Assembly (NCBI RefSeq): GCF_001039355.2 | Contig: NW_019775426.1 | Coordinates: 244,162-270,739, forward strand | Length of the DNA stretch: 26,578 nucleotides | Direction: 5' to 3' | DNA from: Lingula anatina | Taxonomy: Eukaryota; Brachiopoda; Lingulata; Lingulida; Lingulidae | Shown here: piece by piece, positions 1 to 10,630 of the stretch | Numbering within the stretch: position 1 is the stretch's first letter | Layout of the letters: each line of letters opens with the position of its first letter | Position numbers and translations under genes: made by a program | The notes under the pieces: model-generated | The model's database searches: none | Seen by the model: the letters and a program-made list of their open reading frames with translations, nothing else | Told to the model about the DNA's origin: nothing

Positions 1-94
1 AAAATTTCATTCAAATGTCACTGTTTGTCCTTATTTAATATCTTTAAAAAAACATTGCAAAATCTGATTACTTATTTTTCGTTCAATATTTCAG

Positions 95-3000
95 GATCTC
101 GATTGAGTCTTCCAGCAATGTTCCAAGCTTATAGGTCATCCAATACTCAGGCCACAAGTCCACATGCCAAAAACTTCGAAAACACTCAAGTGAATGCCGA
201 TCTCAATTTTCGATCTCACCACCAGCTTCACAGTCGCCAGTTATCTCTTCATCAGATTGATGAAAAACAGTGTCTAGTCAGTATTGAAAATTTAGGCCGT
301 AGAGGACAGGGGAGACAGACTGCAGACAATGCAGGCTTTGATAGTGACCAGGAGCAGAGTCACGGTGGCAGAACTTTGCAGCGTACCCTGTCCAGCACCT
401 TGCCAAGATCGCAAAGGTTGGCAGGTCGACAGTCCAGCTCTCCTGATGGTCAGTTTGATCAAAGTTACTTGAATGTAGACTTGTTCGGTGCTGGCCCCAC
501 TAAGAATTGTTGGGGTGCCACTGGTGGTGCAACTTCAGATATGAGTACTAGAAGGACAGGAAACAACAAAACTTCCATACATCTCCTGGATGATATATTT
601 ACAAACCTACCTCACCCTAAAGTGCCAATGTCAAAATCAAATGAAGATCCTGTGTTTGCAACAGTTCAGTTTTCTAATTTCATGCCATCATCATCATCAT
701 CTGCTGAAACAAATGCTCACAAAGAGTTTCATTCTTCCCCACAGAGTCATTCTAGTATTGGATCTCATTCTCTTAGCAGTCAAGATTCAGACAGACTTTT
801 TGAGGAGATAGATTTTCCTCAGTACACCTCCAACACCAATCTCAAAGATATTGCTCAAATCAGCTGCAGCTCGGGAAGTAGCTCACCCATTGATGCCTCT
901 GCCAAGAGCAGAGATCAGTTTTCACAACCCCTGACATATGTAAATCTGGAAAGATTTGACGGGGAGGAAACGGATCATCATTATATTGACAGTGCTGCGT
1001 CCAGTGTGAAAATACCTGTAAATCTGCTGTCTTTCCCTCAGGATTCCCCACCAGCAGTAAGTGGGAGACAGAGATATGCCAATGTCTTGCCTTGCCCATG
1101 CTCCTGTGGGTGTCCTTTGTGCCATTCTGCTCCAGGGCAGCATTCCACTCCTGTACGGAGGTATGTGAACATTCCTGCTGAGCCAAGAGGTTATGTGAAT
1201 ATTCCTGGATCTGAAACTATCATAAACTGTGGACAGTGTACATGCGGAGCTCACACTGCTGGCAGTCTGTCGTCATCCTTGGATAAGATGGAGACAGAGG
1301 AGGCCAGCCCATACTTTGATATGGCAGCTGTGCAGACGATGGATAGACGGAGAAATAGGGCTGGCTCCCCACTGATTCAGGAGACCTCCTTTAGTGTTCC
1401 TCCAGATAGCAGAAGACCGGATTCGACAAACACTGGCAGCAGTAGCACAGGCTCTGATGCTGATTACTTCTCCATGTCTGCTGGACCTAGCAATCCAAGC
1501 TCGTCCACCTTGAAGGGGATAGTTGATTGGACTGGGAGGGTTAGTATTCATGCATGTACATCAGAGAGCAGCTTGTTGTCAAACAGCAGGTCAAATAGCC
1601 CAGAGGATGACCAGTACATTTGGATGAAGCCTGGTGGGAGTAGCCCTGGGGACTCTAGACAGGAATATGCATCTGTTTCTAGTTTGGGCGACTCCTCTCC
1701 CATGGCCAGCACCTGTGATTCTCCCAGGGACTATTTGAAAATGGTTGTGAAACCCAGCAATACTGGTCTATGCCCCGTTGTCTACCCCAGGTGTCACAGC
1801 GTTGGTGGAAGTTCCTCTTCCCAGCCACTTGTTACCAGGTCAGAACTCCAACATTCCCATACCATGGCCAATCCTTTGAGTGAAGAACAGAACAATTACA
1901 TGACAATGTCGCTACCTCCCAGGGATTCTCAGCAGGTTGGTGCTCAGAGTTCAACAACAAAGCCATTGGCTGACGAGATATTAGACTCTGGATACATGCA
2001 TTTTTCAGTGGGGCAGCTTGACACCGAGGACAGTGGCTCACATCTTGAGTCATCAAGGAGTGAGGCTGAGGCATCCCCAGTCCTCAAACCATTTGATAAC
2101 CTTTATCAGTTTAAACCCCATTCATCAAAAAAGGATATTAAACAACACAATAAGGCCAGGTCTTCCCCTCCTCCCAGGCCAAAGAAACACACCAAAGAAC
2201 TCCCAAAGACACCAACAAAATCAAAAAATCCTTTGGATGAAAAAGAGAGGTCATCTCCAGGGGTGAAGATGAGTTTCCTTTCCATGTTTCGCCGCAGATC
2301 AGCATCAAAGTCCATGGAGCGCTCTTCAACAAGTGGTGAAGAAAACTATCAGAGTGACAGTGATAGGTCTTTTCGTAAGGGCTCATCCATTAAGAAAAGT
2401 AGAGTGGGAACACCGACAGGACAAGACCCTTCTGCCCCGTCTGGGGGAAGACCATTGGGGGCAGCAACGGGTCGATGTCAGACCCCCCCACCTCTACCTC
2501 CACCTCCAATACCAGCCAGGTTACCTAAAAACAAACCAACCATGCTTGGCAAAGGGAGTGCTAGCCCCTGTTCATCCACTGATAACAGCCCATGTAAGAA
2601 ACCACCCATTGATAGCAGTCCATCCAAAAACAAACCATCCAGTTACCCTGGCTGTAACAAACTTGTGTCTTCCTCTTCAGAAGAAAGCTACAGTGGGAAA
2701 TGTTCCTCAGCCAAGAGCTGGGATGGGACTTTTGGTACCCTGGGGTCGTTTAAAAAGCCTACAGCTGTTGTGTCACCCTTCAGTTCCTCAACAAGTTTAC
2801 ATTCGTGCCTGTCTTCCACTGATGTCTCATCACAAGCCACTCAGTCATCATCCCTTCAGTCAAATGATATTGCTGATGTGAAAAGCCTTCATACTCTACT
2901 TACTTCAGACGCCTCAGACAGCTTTACGGCTGTAAAACCAGCCATGCAGGAAGAACTAACGGGTATATCCAAACTATTGTCTGATGGGAAAGACCCGGCA

Positions 3001-3343
3001 GCACCACCCCAGACTTCAGTGGTCATGCCCATGATGATCCAGGATGCCTCTCTCCTAAAGAAAACTGTCCCAGTTGGAGGTGGCTCATTGTCTTCGACTC
3101 GCATGGATCTTTGCCTTGGGTCAGAAGTGGTTGATGAAACCCATGCTAAAGGTGCACAGGGTGCTGGTAGTGCCAGCAGTCCACAAGCCAGCAGCAGGAG
3201 TGGGTTTAATGATGTGTCCCCACAGAAGGTGAGACCTGTAGCCCGTCCCAGGGCAAAGAAAAGATCCCCACCAACAGGGCTAGCTGTGACCATACCACCC
3301 CCAGATACTGATGGAAACAAGTGGATGCTCCCTGGAGATGAAG
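95..3343 (+). CDS. IRS: Insulin receptor substrate (IRS/chico-like), large internal exon, partial gene
   Basis: Adaptor that is tyrosine-phosphorylated by insulin/IGF-type receptors at the membrane and recruits PI3K and Grb2 through SH2 domains. The exon follows an acceptor (ttcaatatttcag) and ends at AAG|GTAAGA. It enters with two bases completing a codon and leaves with one base of the next, and has 1083 codons without a stop. YxxM motifs (PI3K p85 type) start at 1312 (YFDM), 1465 (YFSM), 1615 (YIWM), 1732 (YLKM) and 1897 (YMTM). YxN motifs (Grb2 type) start at 466 (YLNV), 937 (YVNL), 1075 (YANV), 1162 and 1192 (both YVNI). Further candidate tyrosines are YIDS (982), YASV (1666) and YMHF (1993). 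A basic RRRSAS at 2290-2307 fits an Akt-type site. Proline-rich SH3-ligand stretches lie near 2160-2220 and 2480-2530. The rest is Ser-rich and probably disordered. PH and PTB domains are expected in exons before the window. The C-terminus is not identified. Confidence 0.9.
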
Positions 3344-4272
3344 GTAAGATTCACTTCATTTTGTCTCAGTTTTATCTATAATAGTACATACTTAGAAATT
3401 CTGCAAAATAGTTGGAGAAGTTAAAATGATTAGTTTTGTATTTAAAGCAATGATTTGTATTTCAACTTGATTTATCATAACTGTGCTTTTACGATATTTA
3501 TTTGTATGTTGATTGCATATCTGACACTTATGCATATTGTTTGCAGAAACGTACTCACATACATACATACACATATGCTCATACATACATACACATATAT
3601 CATTGGTGTGTAGGTCATTGCATCTATTTAATATTACAACATTCTGAAAAAAAATCCACATTGGTGATTCTGCATTTGAATAGCCAGCGTAGCTGTGTTA
3701 GACAGATAATTGGATTGTACTTGCTTGAATACCCTCTAATTCACTGCACTCGATGTGTTCCATTAATATGTTGAGGGAGGCTCTTTGTACAGTCATTGTT
3801 TCTTCAAGGCCAATAATCACCTCTCCCACACTAGACTGATGGCTCTGAGTGTGCATAATGTATACTTGACTATGGGTTGCATGATGAGCTCGTGTTGACA
3901 ATGTGCTAGCTTAATTTAATGAACTGGCAGGCGGGGCAGCTGTGTCTGTTGTTAAATGAGTGCGGTGTGTAAACAAAAATGATTAGGCATAGAATAATAA
4001 TTACTCTGCTGGTTGATATGCCCCTTTTGTCATTTAGTTTTTAATTTTGAGTTACCATACAGACATAGATAAAGCATGAGAAAAAAGTAAAGACATGAAA
4101 ATGTTGATGGTATAAGATTTATGTGATCTTACTGTAAAGATTTTACAACTGAACCTAAAATCTCTTTCCAGAAGGATTTATCAGCTTATAGCATTATTTA
4201 GTTATGTAATAACCAGTGTAATCAAAGAGAATTAGAAACTATAATGAAGTGCCGAGCACAATAAGAGATTAA
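3344..4272. other. IRS downstream intron/flank, no gene seen
   Basis: It begins with the GTAAGA donor of the IRS exon. Reading on in frame meets a stop at 3379-3381, so exon retention would add only about a dozen codons. It holds a short ACAT-type repeat near 3560-3600 and otherwise AT-rich DNA. A good acceptor (ctctttccag, ending 4170) would give a six-codon terminal exon before TAG, but nothing confirms it. Confidence 0.6.
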
Positions 4273-4926
4273 TTTTGGCAGGAATTAAATAGTTCGACCT
4301 CAAACAAATTAAGGACATACAAAACAATTAAAAAATCTTATGAATGTGAAAATTACATCAAAATGAGTGTCTCACCCTTAGATATCAAAACACTAGCAAA
4401 AATTAGACTAAGTGACCACGACCTAGCAATAGAAAGGGGCCGATACACAAACCCTAAAACTCCACTTGATGAGAGAAAATGTAAAGCTTGCAACTGTGTA
4501 GAGGATGAAAAACATTTCCTCACAGAATGCACAAGATACACTGTTGAGAGGCAACGAATGCATGATGAACTACTGAAAATCAGTGTAGTGGGTCTAGATG
4601 ACAGTGATCAGATATTGTCAATTCTCCTTAATCCACCCTGTCATAAAAGTCTCAAAGTAATAGCAGAATTTGTAAAGACTGCTGTTAAAATACATAGTTC
4701 ACCTGAAATCTAGTATATCACAGCCACTTATTGTCAATAATGCTGTGAATAGCTTAATTAATTAATATTATAGCATAATTTGCATTAACACATGTATGAT
4801 TTAACATACTACATATGTAAAAATATATAATTGTATACCCATATATATATTATGTAAATATTGTAGTCTAGAGAGCCTGCAAATGTATTCACATCATTTA
4901 GTGCTCAATAAACTTATTATTATAAA
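4273..4926 (+). mobile_element. 5'-truncated non-LTR retrotransposon (LINE) 3' end
   Basis: An open frame from just after a TAA at 4270 to the stop at 4711-4713 matches the C-terminal tail typical of LINE reverse-transcriptase proteins. Its pattern is R-L-S-x-H-x-L-A-I-E-x-G-R-Y followed by a zinc-knuckle-like C-x2-C-x7-H-x4-C (4480-4530), with VEDE-x-HFL inside it. No endonuclease or polymerase domain is present upstream, so this is a dead 5'-truncated copy. About 200 bp of AT-rich 3' UTR follows, ending in aataaacttattattataaa, which resembles a LINE 3' tail. The clade (Jockey/CR1-like or other) cannot be fixed from this fragment. The frame is still open, suggesting a fairly recent insertion. 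It lies between the IRS exon and the receptor gene and is not part of either. Confidence 0.72.
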
Positions 4927-6234
4927 GGAGGTCCCTGGTCCACCAGTTCCAGTGTAAGTTCTTATCTGGGACAAATGCTAGTGAAGCACTACAAAGAGGC
5001 CAAGGCCATATATATTTATATATATATATATCTGAAGCTTTTAAAGTTATAAACAGGGCTGACTGGTGGCTGTACTAGAAACATGACAAACAACACCCTG
5101 GAAGTCAAAAGGTTTCAGGATTGTCTGTAGGTTATGAGTATCATGAGGGTCTGTGGGTCATGTATATCATAAATATTGTTTTCTGGAAAGTTCAAGTGTA
5201 AGAACACCCTGAAAGTCACAGGTTTAGTAAGTGTGTGCTGGCTCTCTTCTGTTGCCAAGGTATTCGTGATATACTACATACTTACTCAGTTCTCTTTACG
5301 ACTGGGGTCATGAAAGGCACAATACTAAATAAAAGTACATTTAATGATTTTGCACAAAAGGAGTACTATCTACACAATTGTCTTGTTTTCATCCAAAGTT
5401 AGAATTATGATTAATATTGATCATTATGTGAAATAAGTATTTATTTAAGGGACACGTGCATTTCTTTGGCAAAAAAAAAAAAAAAAAAAAAATCAATCTT
5501 CCTAAACAAAAGATGTTTATCATTATTTGGCTTTTATTTTTGGCTTAAGTTCGAGGTATCGTGAAGCTTTTTATAATAAGGGACATCTCCAATATGTTTA
5601 ATTCTTAGGGTCAAACTGCCGTGAGTCAGATGTAGCATTTGAAATGTCTTTGTAATTGTAGCATTTTAGTAAATATGTTGCAATCATGTGCAGCAAAGAA
5701 ACAAAAAAACCTTTATCCTAAACCAACCACCACATAGCCATGCAAGGTAACTGATTTTACCTGGATTATATTATTGTCGGAATATCAATTTTTTTACAAA
5801 CATTTCAAAAATTGTTTAAATAAATTGCTCTTTAGGGAGCACTCAAACTAAGAATACTGAAATGTAAAGTCAGACTAGTACTTTTGCGCCATAACAAATA
5901 GATAAAAGTCAGCGAATATCGATATTGTCTGTAGAGTTGACGTCATTATTGTGTTTGGACCGTAGAGATCATGGCCATAGCATGCTTATCACATGTGCAA
6001 CTGCCAGGTAGAGGCCTACTTCATCATTAAGGTATTGTAAGACGTGATTGGATAATAACAGATAATTAACGCGTGAAATGCTGCTGCTGTATGTGGTATT
6101 GGATGGACAGTATTTTTGATTTGGTTCAAGCTTTGCTTTTTTTTTTCCTGATTGAATCAGTTTTCAACATTAATCTAGAATTTTTAGTAAATCAAACAAA
6201 GAAATGTACTTGTTTTTTAACAAACATGCTTGTA

Positions 6235-6238
<4 letters not shown>

Positions 6239-6281
<43 letters not shown>
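6239..6281. repeat. (AG)n microsatellite
   Basis: An uninterrupted AG dinucleotide run of about 43 bp. Confidence 0.95.
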
Positions 6282-6285
<4 letters not shown>

Positions 6286-6790
6286 TTTAAAGAAGGTGGG
6301 AAGGAGAGAGAGAAAGGAAATGTTACAAACTTATCCAAGTGCTATTGCCTTAGAAGCACACAGCTGTGCCCCCCTCCCCTCCTATCTCTCCTTAGCAGCA
6401 GCTGTGTGGGTGCTGTACTTAGAAGCTACCACATCATATTTAATTGGAAGAACTCTGTATTTATGAGTAATGGTGTAATACAAGTGTTTTTTATTCAAAG
6501 GAATATGAATCAAATGAGCCAGCAGCCAGCGTGATTGTGGTTTATCCAGTGAAAGATATATTTATATATATACTAGTACTTGGAACAGGGTACTTTTTCA
6601 AGAAATATTGTCAGCTTATATAACATTATATGTAAATTATGATGTTCATTATTTTGTTATTACTATTACTTAATTTTTTTCCAATGAAGTTTTTGAAGAT
6701 GTGGATGTTGAGATAATGGGTAATATGCAGTGCATTATCAAGGATTTAGTAAATTTCAGTCAAACTTGCTGCTGAATGAGATCCTAATGA

Positions 6791-6812
6791 CCCCCCCCCC
6801 CCCCCCCCCCCC
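6791..6812. repeat. Poly-C homopolymer
   Basis: An uninterrupted run of 22 C. Its length is likely unreliable in an assembly. Confidence 0.95.
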
Positions 6813-8348
6813 TCACGTTGCTACTCCTGTTGTAACTTCTCATAGTGTACTGACAGGTGCAGCTTAAATGGCTAAGCATGTAGCTGAAGTTGAAAAGAAG
6901 ACCTGCATCTCAGGGCAACGCCATGCTGCATGTGAATTTAAATAAATGCGGAAGGAAGCTGTGACCAACATTTTTGACCTCGCCTAAGCCTACACATGTA
7001 TGCTTGTGGCTTACACTTGATTGCACCATATGTTCCATAGTAACGTGTCAATGACCTTTGGGTTACTATATGCCTCCCCTGACTTTAGAAGGCAAACCAA
7101 ACAACCTGTTTCTTTTATGAGCCCCTGCCTGAATGCAGCATGCAGGTATGCACAATTATGTTGTTTTTGTAGGCTTTTTTATTCCTTTTTGTGTAATGAG
7201 AAAAAGAAATCCTTTTATTCCTTTTAATTCTTCCACAAACTTGGTCGTATTCTTTTCAAAAATTATCTCAAAGTGTTTTTGCGTATATACTGTATTTGTG
7301 TTTTTGACATATGCAGACATTTGGATTTACATGTTATGTGCAACTCAAAGAACGATGCTGTGGTGTTAATCTACCTATGAATTTATTCAATATGTAATAT
7401 AGATATATAACCACCACCAAGAGTCACATACTGTAGACCAATGTAGTTTATATATATATATGCAGCCTTGGCCTCATAAACATCTGCGTCTATCATGTGC
7501 TGTCTTCATGTACTGATTTCTGTGCATACCATGCATTTGGGGTCATGAAGGAACGTACAGCTTTGTTCACACTAGATTAGCTTGGAAATGGATTTAGGTC
7601 TAATTTTTACCATCAAGTGCCATGTTTAAGAGTATCTAGGTTGTCTAGTTTGATCATGAAGCAAGATACCAGTAGCCTGTCTTTCAGTCTTTATTCTAGG
7701 CTGAATGTACATCTGATGAAATGGTTTCCCTTGGCCTTAGATATTGAATAAATCGACCTAAACGAATGTTAAGGTCTGCTGAGCATGGACAACTGAAGCA
7801 TAGTTTTTGTAACTAGAATAAGTCCTTATAGCAGGGAAGTTGATACTGTGGAAGCATGTAGATTTATTTGTGACTCAAGTGCATCCCTGGTTGCTGAGTG
7901 TGGTGTCTTATAATGGTCAGATTTTAGGGTTCTCATGGTCAGAATTGGTGTGGATTGACCCTCACCCTGTCCTTAACAACCATTTAGAAAACCTACAGTA
8001 CATGATATATTTTTTAAACAATATTTTATATGTGTACTGGTACGGGACTAATTTTGCATTTGCAAGATGGTTTACTTTGAAATGTCAAATGCTGGATGGT
8101 TAAATTGATAAGTCACCAGCTTGTGCGTATTAATGGAAATAACATTGCTCTTTTCCTAAACGTCTGATTACTGGTAAGCAGGTGTCAGATTGCTGCTTGA
8201 GCTGACAGGAATCATCTTCACAAATATCCCAACAATCCGTATTCATTAAAAGATGATGATAAAGTATTGCCTCATTTTGATATATAGATACTTGTGATCA
8301 TAACTTGATGTGTTTGAAAAGATTCCTACAAGTCCAAAATGTACTTCT

Positions 8349-8351
<3 letters not shown>

Positions 8352-8383
<32 letters not shown>
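8352..8383. repeat. (TG)n microsatellite
   Basis: A pure GT/TG run of about 32 bp. Confidence 0.95.
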
Positions 8384-8384
<1 letters not shown>

Positions 8385-8635
8385 GGAGGGGGTGCTCTTG
8401 CACGGATATCGTACAGCTGTAGCCCCCCTTTAAGTGCATACCTGACTTTGCATAGAAAGCCTGGCATTAACATTTTTCCTTCCTTCATCTTTAACCCTAA
8501 ATTAATCAAATTAACAGAGAGGGCATAGGGTCAGTGCACCCCTGTTATCTAGCACACTGAAGTTTTTCTACAATGTGTAGAGAGATAACAATCTGTTAGG
8601 CAGACACATGAATGTCCCCTTTGGCAGCCAGTCAT

Positions 8636-8657
8636 TAAGTAGGTCATAGTGAGGTCA
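8636..8657 (+). promoter_or_regulatory. DR5 nuclear-receptor element overlapping a RORE-type site
   Basis: Two perfect AGGTCA half-sites (8641-8646 and 8652-8657) are separated by five bases, the classic DR5 layout used by receptor-RXR pairs. The first half-site carries the upstream extension TAAGT, so 8636-8646 also matches WAWNTRGGTCA, the monomer site of ROR, Rev-erb and E75 receptors. It lies about 6.5 kb upstream of the receptor start codon. The match is seen directly; binding or function is inference, and it could be chance. Confidence 0.4.
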
Positions 8658-8711
8658 AGCTTAGAATCCTGTCAGTGTGCTATCTTACCCCAGGAATGTG
8701 TGCTTTATGAC

Positions 8712-8951
8712 TTGACACTACGGGTGATATATGTCATTCACTGTCAGCTGGTTTCTTCAGTGGCCTGTCTTACCAACTGAACTCGAGTTCAAAGATCTAA
8801 AATATTGGTCTTCAATTTTAGATCAAAGACAAGTTGACAATGCGGGTGATATATCTCATTCACAGTCAGCTGGTTTCTTCAGCAGCCGGTCTTACCAACT
8901 GAACTCGAGTTTAAATATATCTGAAATATTGGTCTTCACTTTTAGATCAAA
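8712..8951. repeat. Two-copy tandem duplication of about 122 bp
   Basis: Copy 1 runs 8712-8833 and copy 2 runs 8834 to about 8951. Shared blocks include ttgaca at the start, gggtgatatat, gtcagctggtttcttcag, cttaccaactgaactcgag and attggtcttca. There are scattered substitutions and a net 2-bp length change, so this is an old local duplication. It keeps one frame open for about 130 codons (8731-9123), but nothing protein-like is recognisable. Confidence 0.85.
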
Positions 8952-9791
8952 AGTTGTTGTACTTAAATCCATGGTATTTGAAAAAAAAAAGGCATTTTGT
9001 ATTTTACAAGAAAGGGATTTCCATTGTTTTAGACCAATAAGTTTTTATTCTGAAGTAGACTGCTTTGGACCGCTAGTCTGCTATGTATGTATGGATTTTT
9101 TCTTGAACTGGAGAAAGACCTAATTTCTGGATGGCTTAAGATCTGGGGCAGGTATCACAAAAAAGTTCGAGGAATTTGGGCTGACTAAACTTTGACTGCT
9201 GAAGATGGATAACGGTCCTGGCATGTTGTAGGAATGATGGACCCACTTAAATTGGAGGGCTTTAGGGGCAGGAAGATAATTCTAAAAAAAATGCAACAAA
9301 AATGAGGTAAGCCACTTTTGAGTTTCTTTGTAAAATGCAACTTATTTGGTTGAAGTTTTAATTTTTTATGTGTCAAAATTTGTTTACTTTTTAAGGCACC
9401 AGAATACAAAATAAGGAGGGTTTTTTTTCAAACAGAAAGATCTTCCTTAATTTTGACAAAATAACTATAATGTTTTTTTTTTTCAAGAGCAATTGTTATT
9501 CTTATGCACGGCAGTTGATCTTTAGAGAAACTCATCTCAGGTCCTTGTCCCAGGTACATTTTGACAGCAGTAATTTAAAAAAAGTTTAAACATATCTGAG
9601 TTGTTATTATGTCTCTAAAATTCTCATTTTAAAAACCTTGTCAAGAATTTAACCAAGATTCGTTTGTTGATATTCTGAGCATCCCTGTGACATAATAAAG
9701 GGGATAATAACAAAGATATTTTGATTTAATCAGTAACTGTCAGTTCACTCATACAGTTTGCATCTTGCCACGTTGTTAAAAAGTAGGTTTT
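8952..9791. other. AT-rich non-coding stretch
   Basis: No gene, RNA or clear repeat seen apart from short poly-T and poly-A runs. Confidence 0.55.
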
Positions 9792-10006
9792 TTTATCATT
9801 AGCTAAGACTTTATATTCATATATCAAATTTTTGTTCATTTTATGATCTAATGGTTGATAATGGATAAAGTAATGGGGCAACGGAGTCACTTCCTACGTA
9901 AAGGATCGCGGTTCGCGAGCTGCCAATTACATAATATTATGTTGGATTACGCAAAGCTTAAAGCTTAACTCTGTAGATCATAAAAGGTGGGGATTACTTC
10001 CCGCCA
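9792..10006 (+). repeat. Direct repeat R1, copy 1 (left end of first unit)
   Basis: A 215-bp block repeated at 10416-10630 with one difference (C at 9882, T at 10506) and no indels. Inside are a hairpin TCGCG-GTT-CGCGA (9906-9918) and a 14-bp perfect palindrome (9929-9942). Its first 22 bp and the segment 9882-9897 resemble, in reverse complement, the right end of repeat R2. Confidence 0.95.
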
Positions 10007-10104
10007 ATTAATTGAGTATCATAAATTTTGATACTAGGTAAGTGTTGAGAAATGAAAACAGAAGCATGTGAGTTGAATGTAAAAGGGGGACAGGGTTGGG
10101 TGGG

Positions 10105-10416
10105 AAAGTGAATAAACGAAGGTAGTAACTTACCCTTGATCGGTATTGATGTTATTTGGTGTTGACTTCTACTTACGCGCTTGTCTTATTTGTCCGTGTG
10201 GCTGAGCTGTAAGCCAAAGAGTGTCTTCAGGAATGTGCACAAGATGCGTGGTCTCTGTCTTCCTCCGCACGTGATTCAAACCCGCGGCGCGATTGGCTAA
10301 TAGTGCCATAAGGTTAAGTGGATGACGTAATGTTATTTACAGAGGCAGCTGTAGGAAGCGACTCGGGTAAAATCTTAGCTTGATAAATTAGATTATGGGC
10401 ATGCAATAATCTTTAT
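10105..10416 (+). repeat. Direct repeat R2, copy 1 (right end of first unit)
   Basis: A 312-bp block repeated at 11374-11685 with five substitutions and no indels. It is CpG-richer than its surroundings and holds CACGTG, an inverted CCAAT (gattggctaat) and TGACGTAA-like sequence. It also holds possible Pol III boxes: A-box-like TGGCTGAGCTG starting 10199 and B-box-like GATTCAAACCC near 10273. It abuts the second R1 copy directly. Confidence 0.95.
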
Positions 10417-10630
10417 TTATCATTAGCTAAGACTTTATATTCATATATCAAATTTTTGTTCATTTTATGATCTAATGGTTGATAATGGATAAAGTAATGG
10501 GGCAATGGAGTCACTTCCTACGTAAAGGATCGCGGTTCGCGAGCTGCCAATTACATAATATTATGTTGGATTACGCAAAGCTTAAAGCTTAACTCTGTAG
10601 ATCATAAAAGGTGGGGATTACTTCCCGCCA
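10416..10630 (+). repeat. Direct repeat R1, copy 2 (left end of second unit)
   Basis: Second copy of the 215-bp block, offset by exactly 624 bp from the first and 214/215 identical. It joins the preceding R2 copy with essentially no spacer. Confidence 0.95.

Larger units (their letters stand above)
4927..8711. other. Non-coding stretch with simple repeats
   Basis: AT-rich DNA with no gene I can support. It holds poly-A at 5471-5492, (AG)n at 6239-6281, poly-C at 6791-6812, (TG)n at 8352-8383 and short AT microsatellites near 5010-5030 and 7450-7460. Open frames in this stretch are short or are produced by the simple repeats. The DR5 element at 8636-8657 is listed separately. Confidence 0.6.

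Noticed and set aside
860-3320. Minus-strand open frames within the IRS exon
   Set aside because: They are shadows of the real coding frame, which carries the conserved tyrosine motifs.
6073-6534. A 153-codon open frame
   Set aside because: Half of it is the (AG)n run and the rest has no protein-like pattern.
8731-9123. A 130-codon open frame
   Set aside because: It is kept open by the 122-bp tandem duplication and has no recognisable protein features.
9929-9942. TAATATTA resembling the nick site of rolling-circle replicons
   Set aside because: It ends in T not C, lies in a palindrome stem rather than a loop, and no replication protein gene is nearby.
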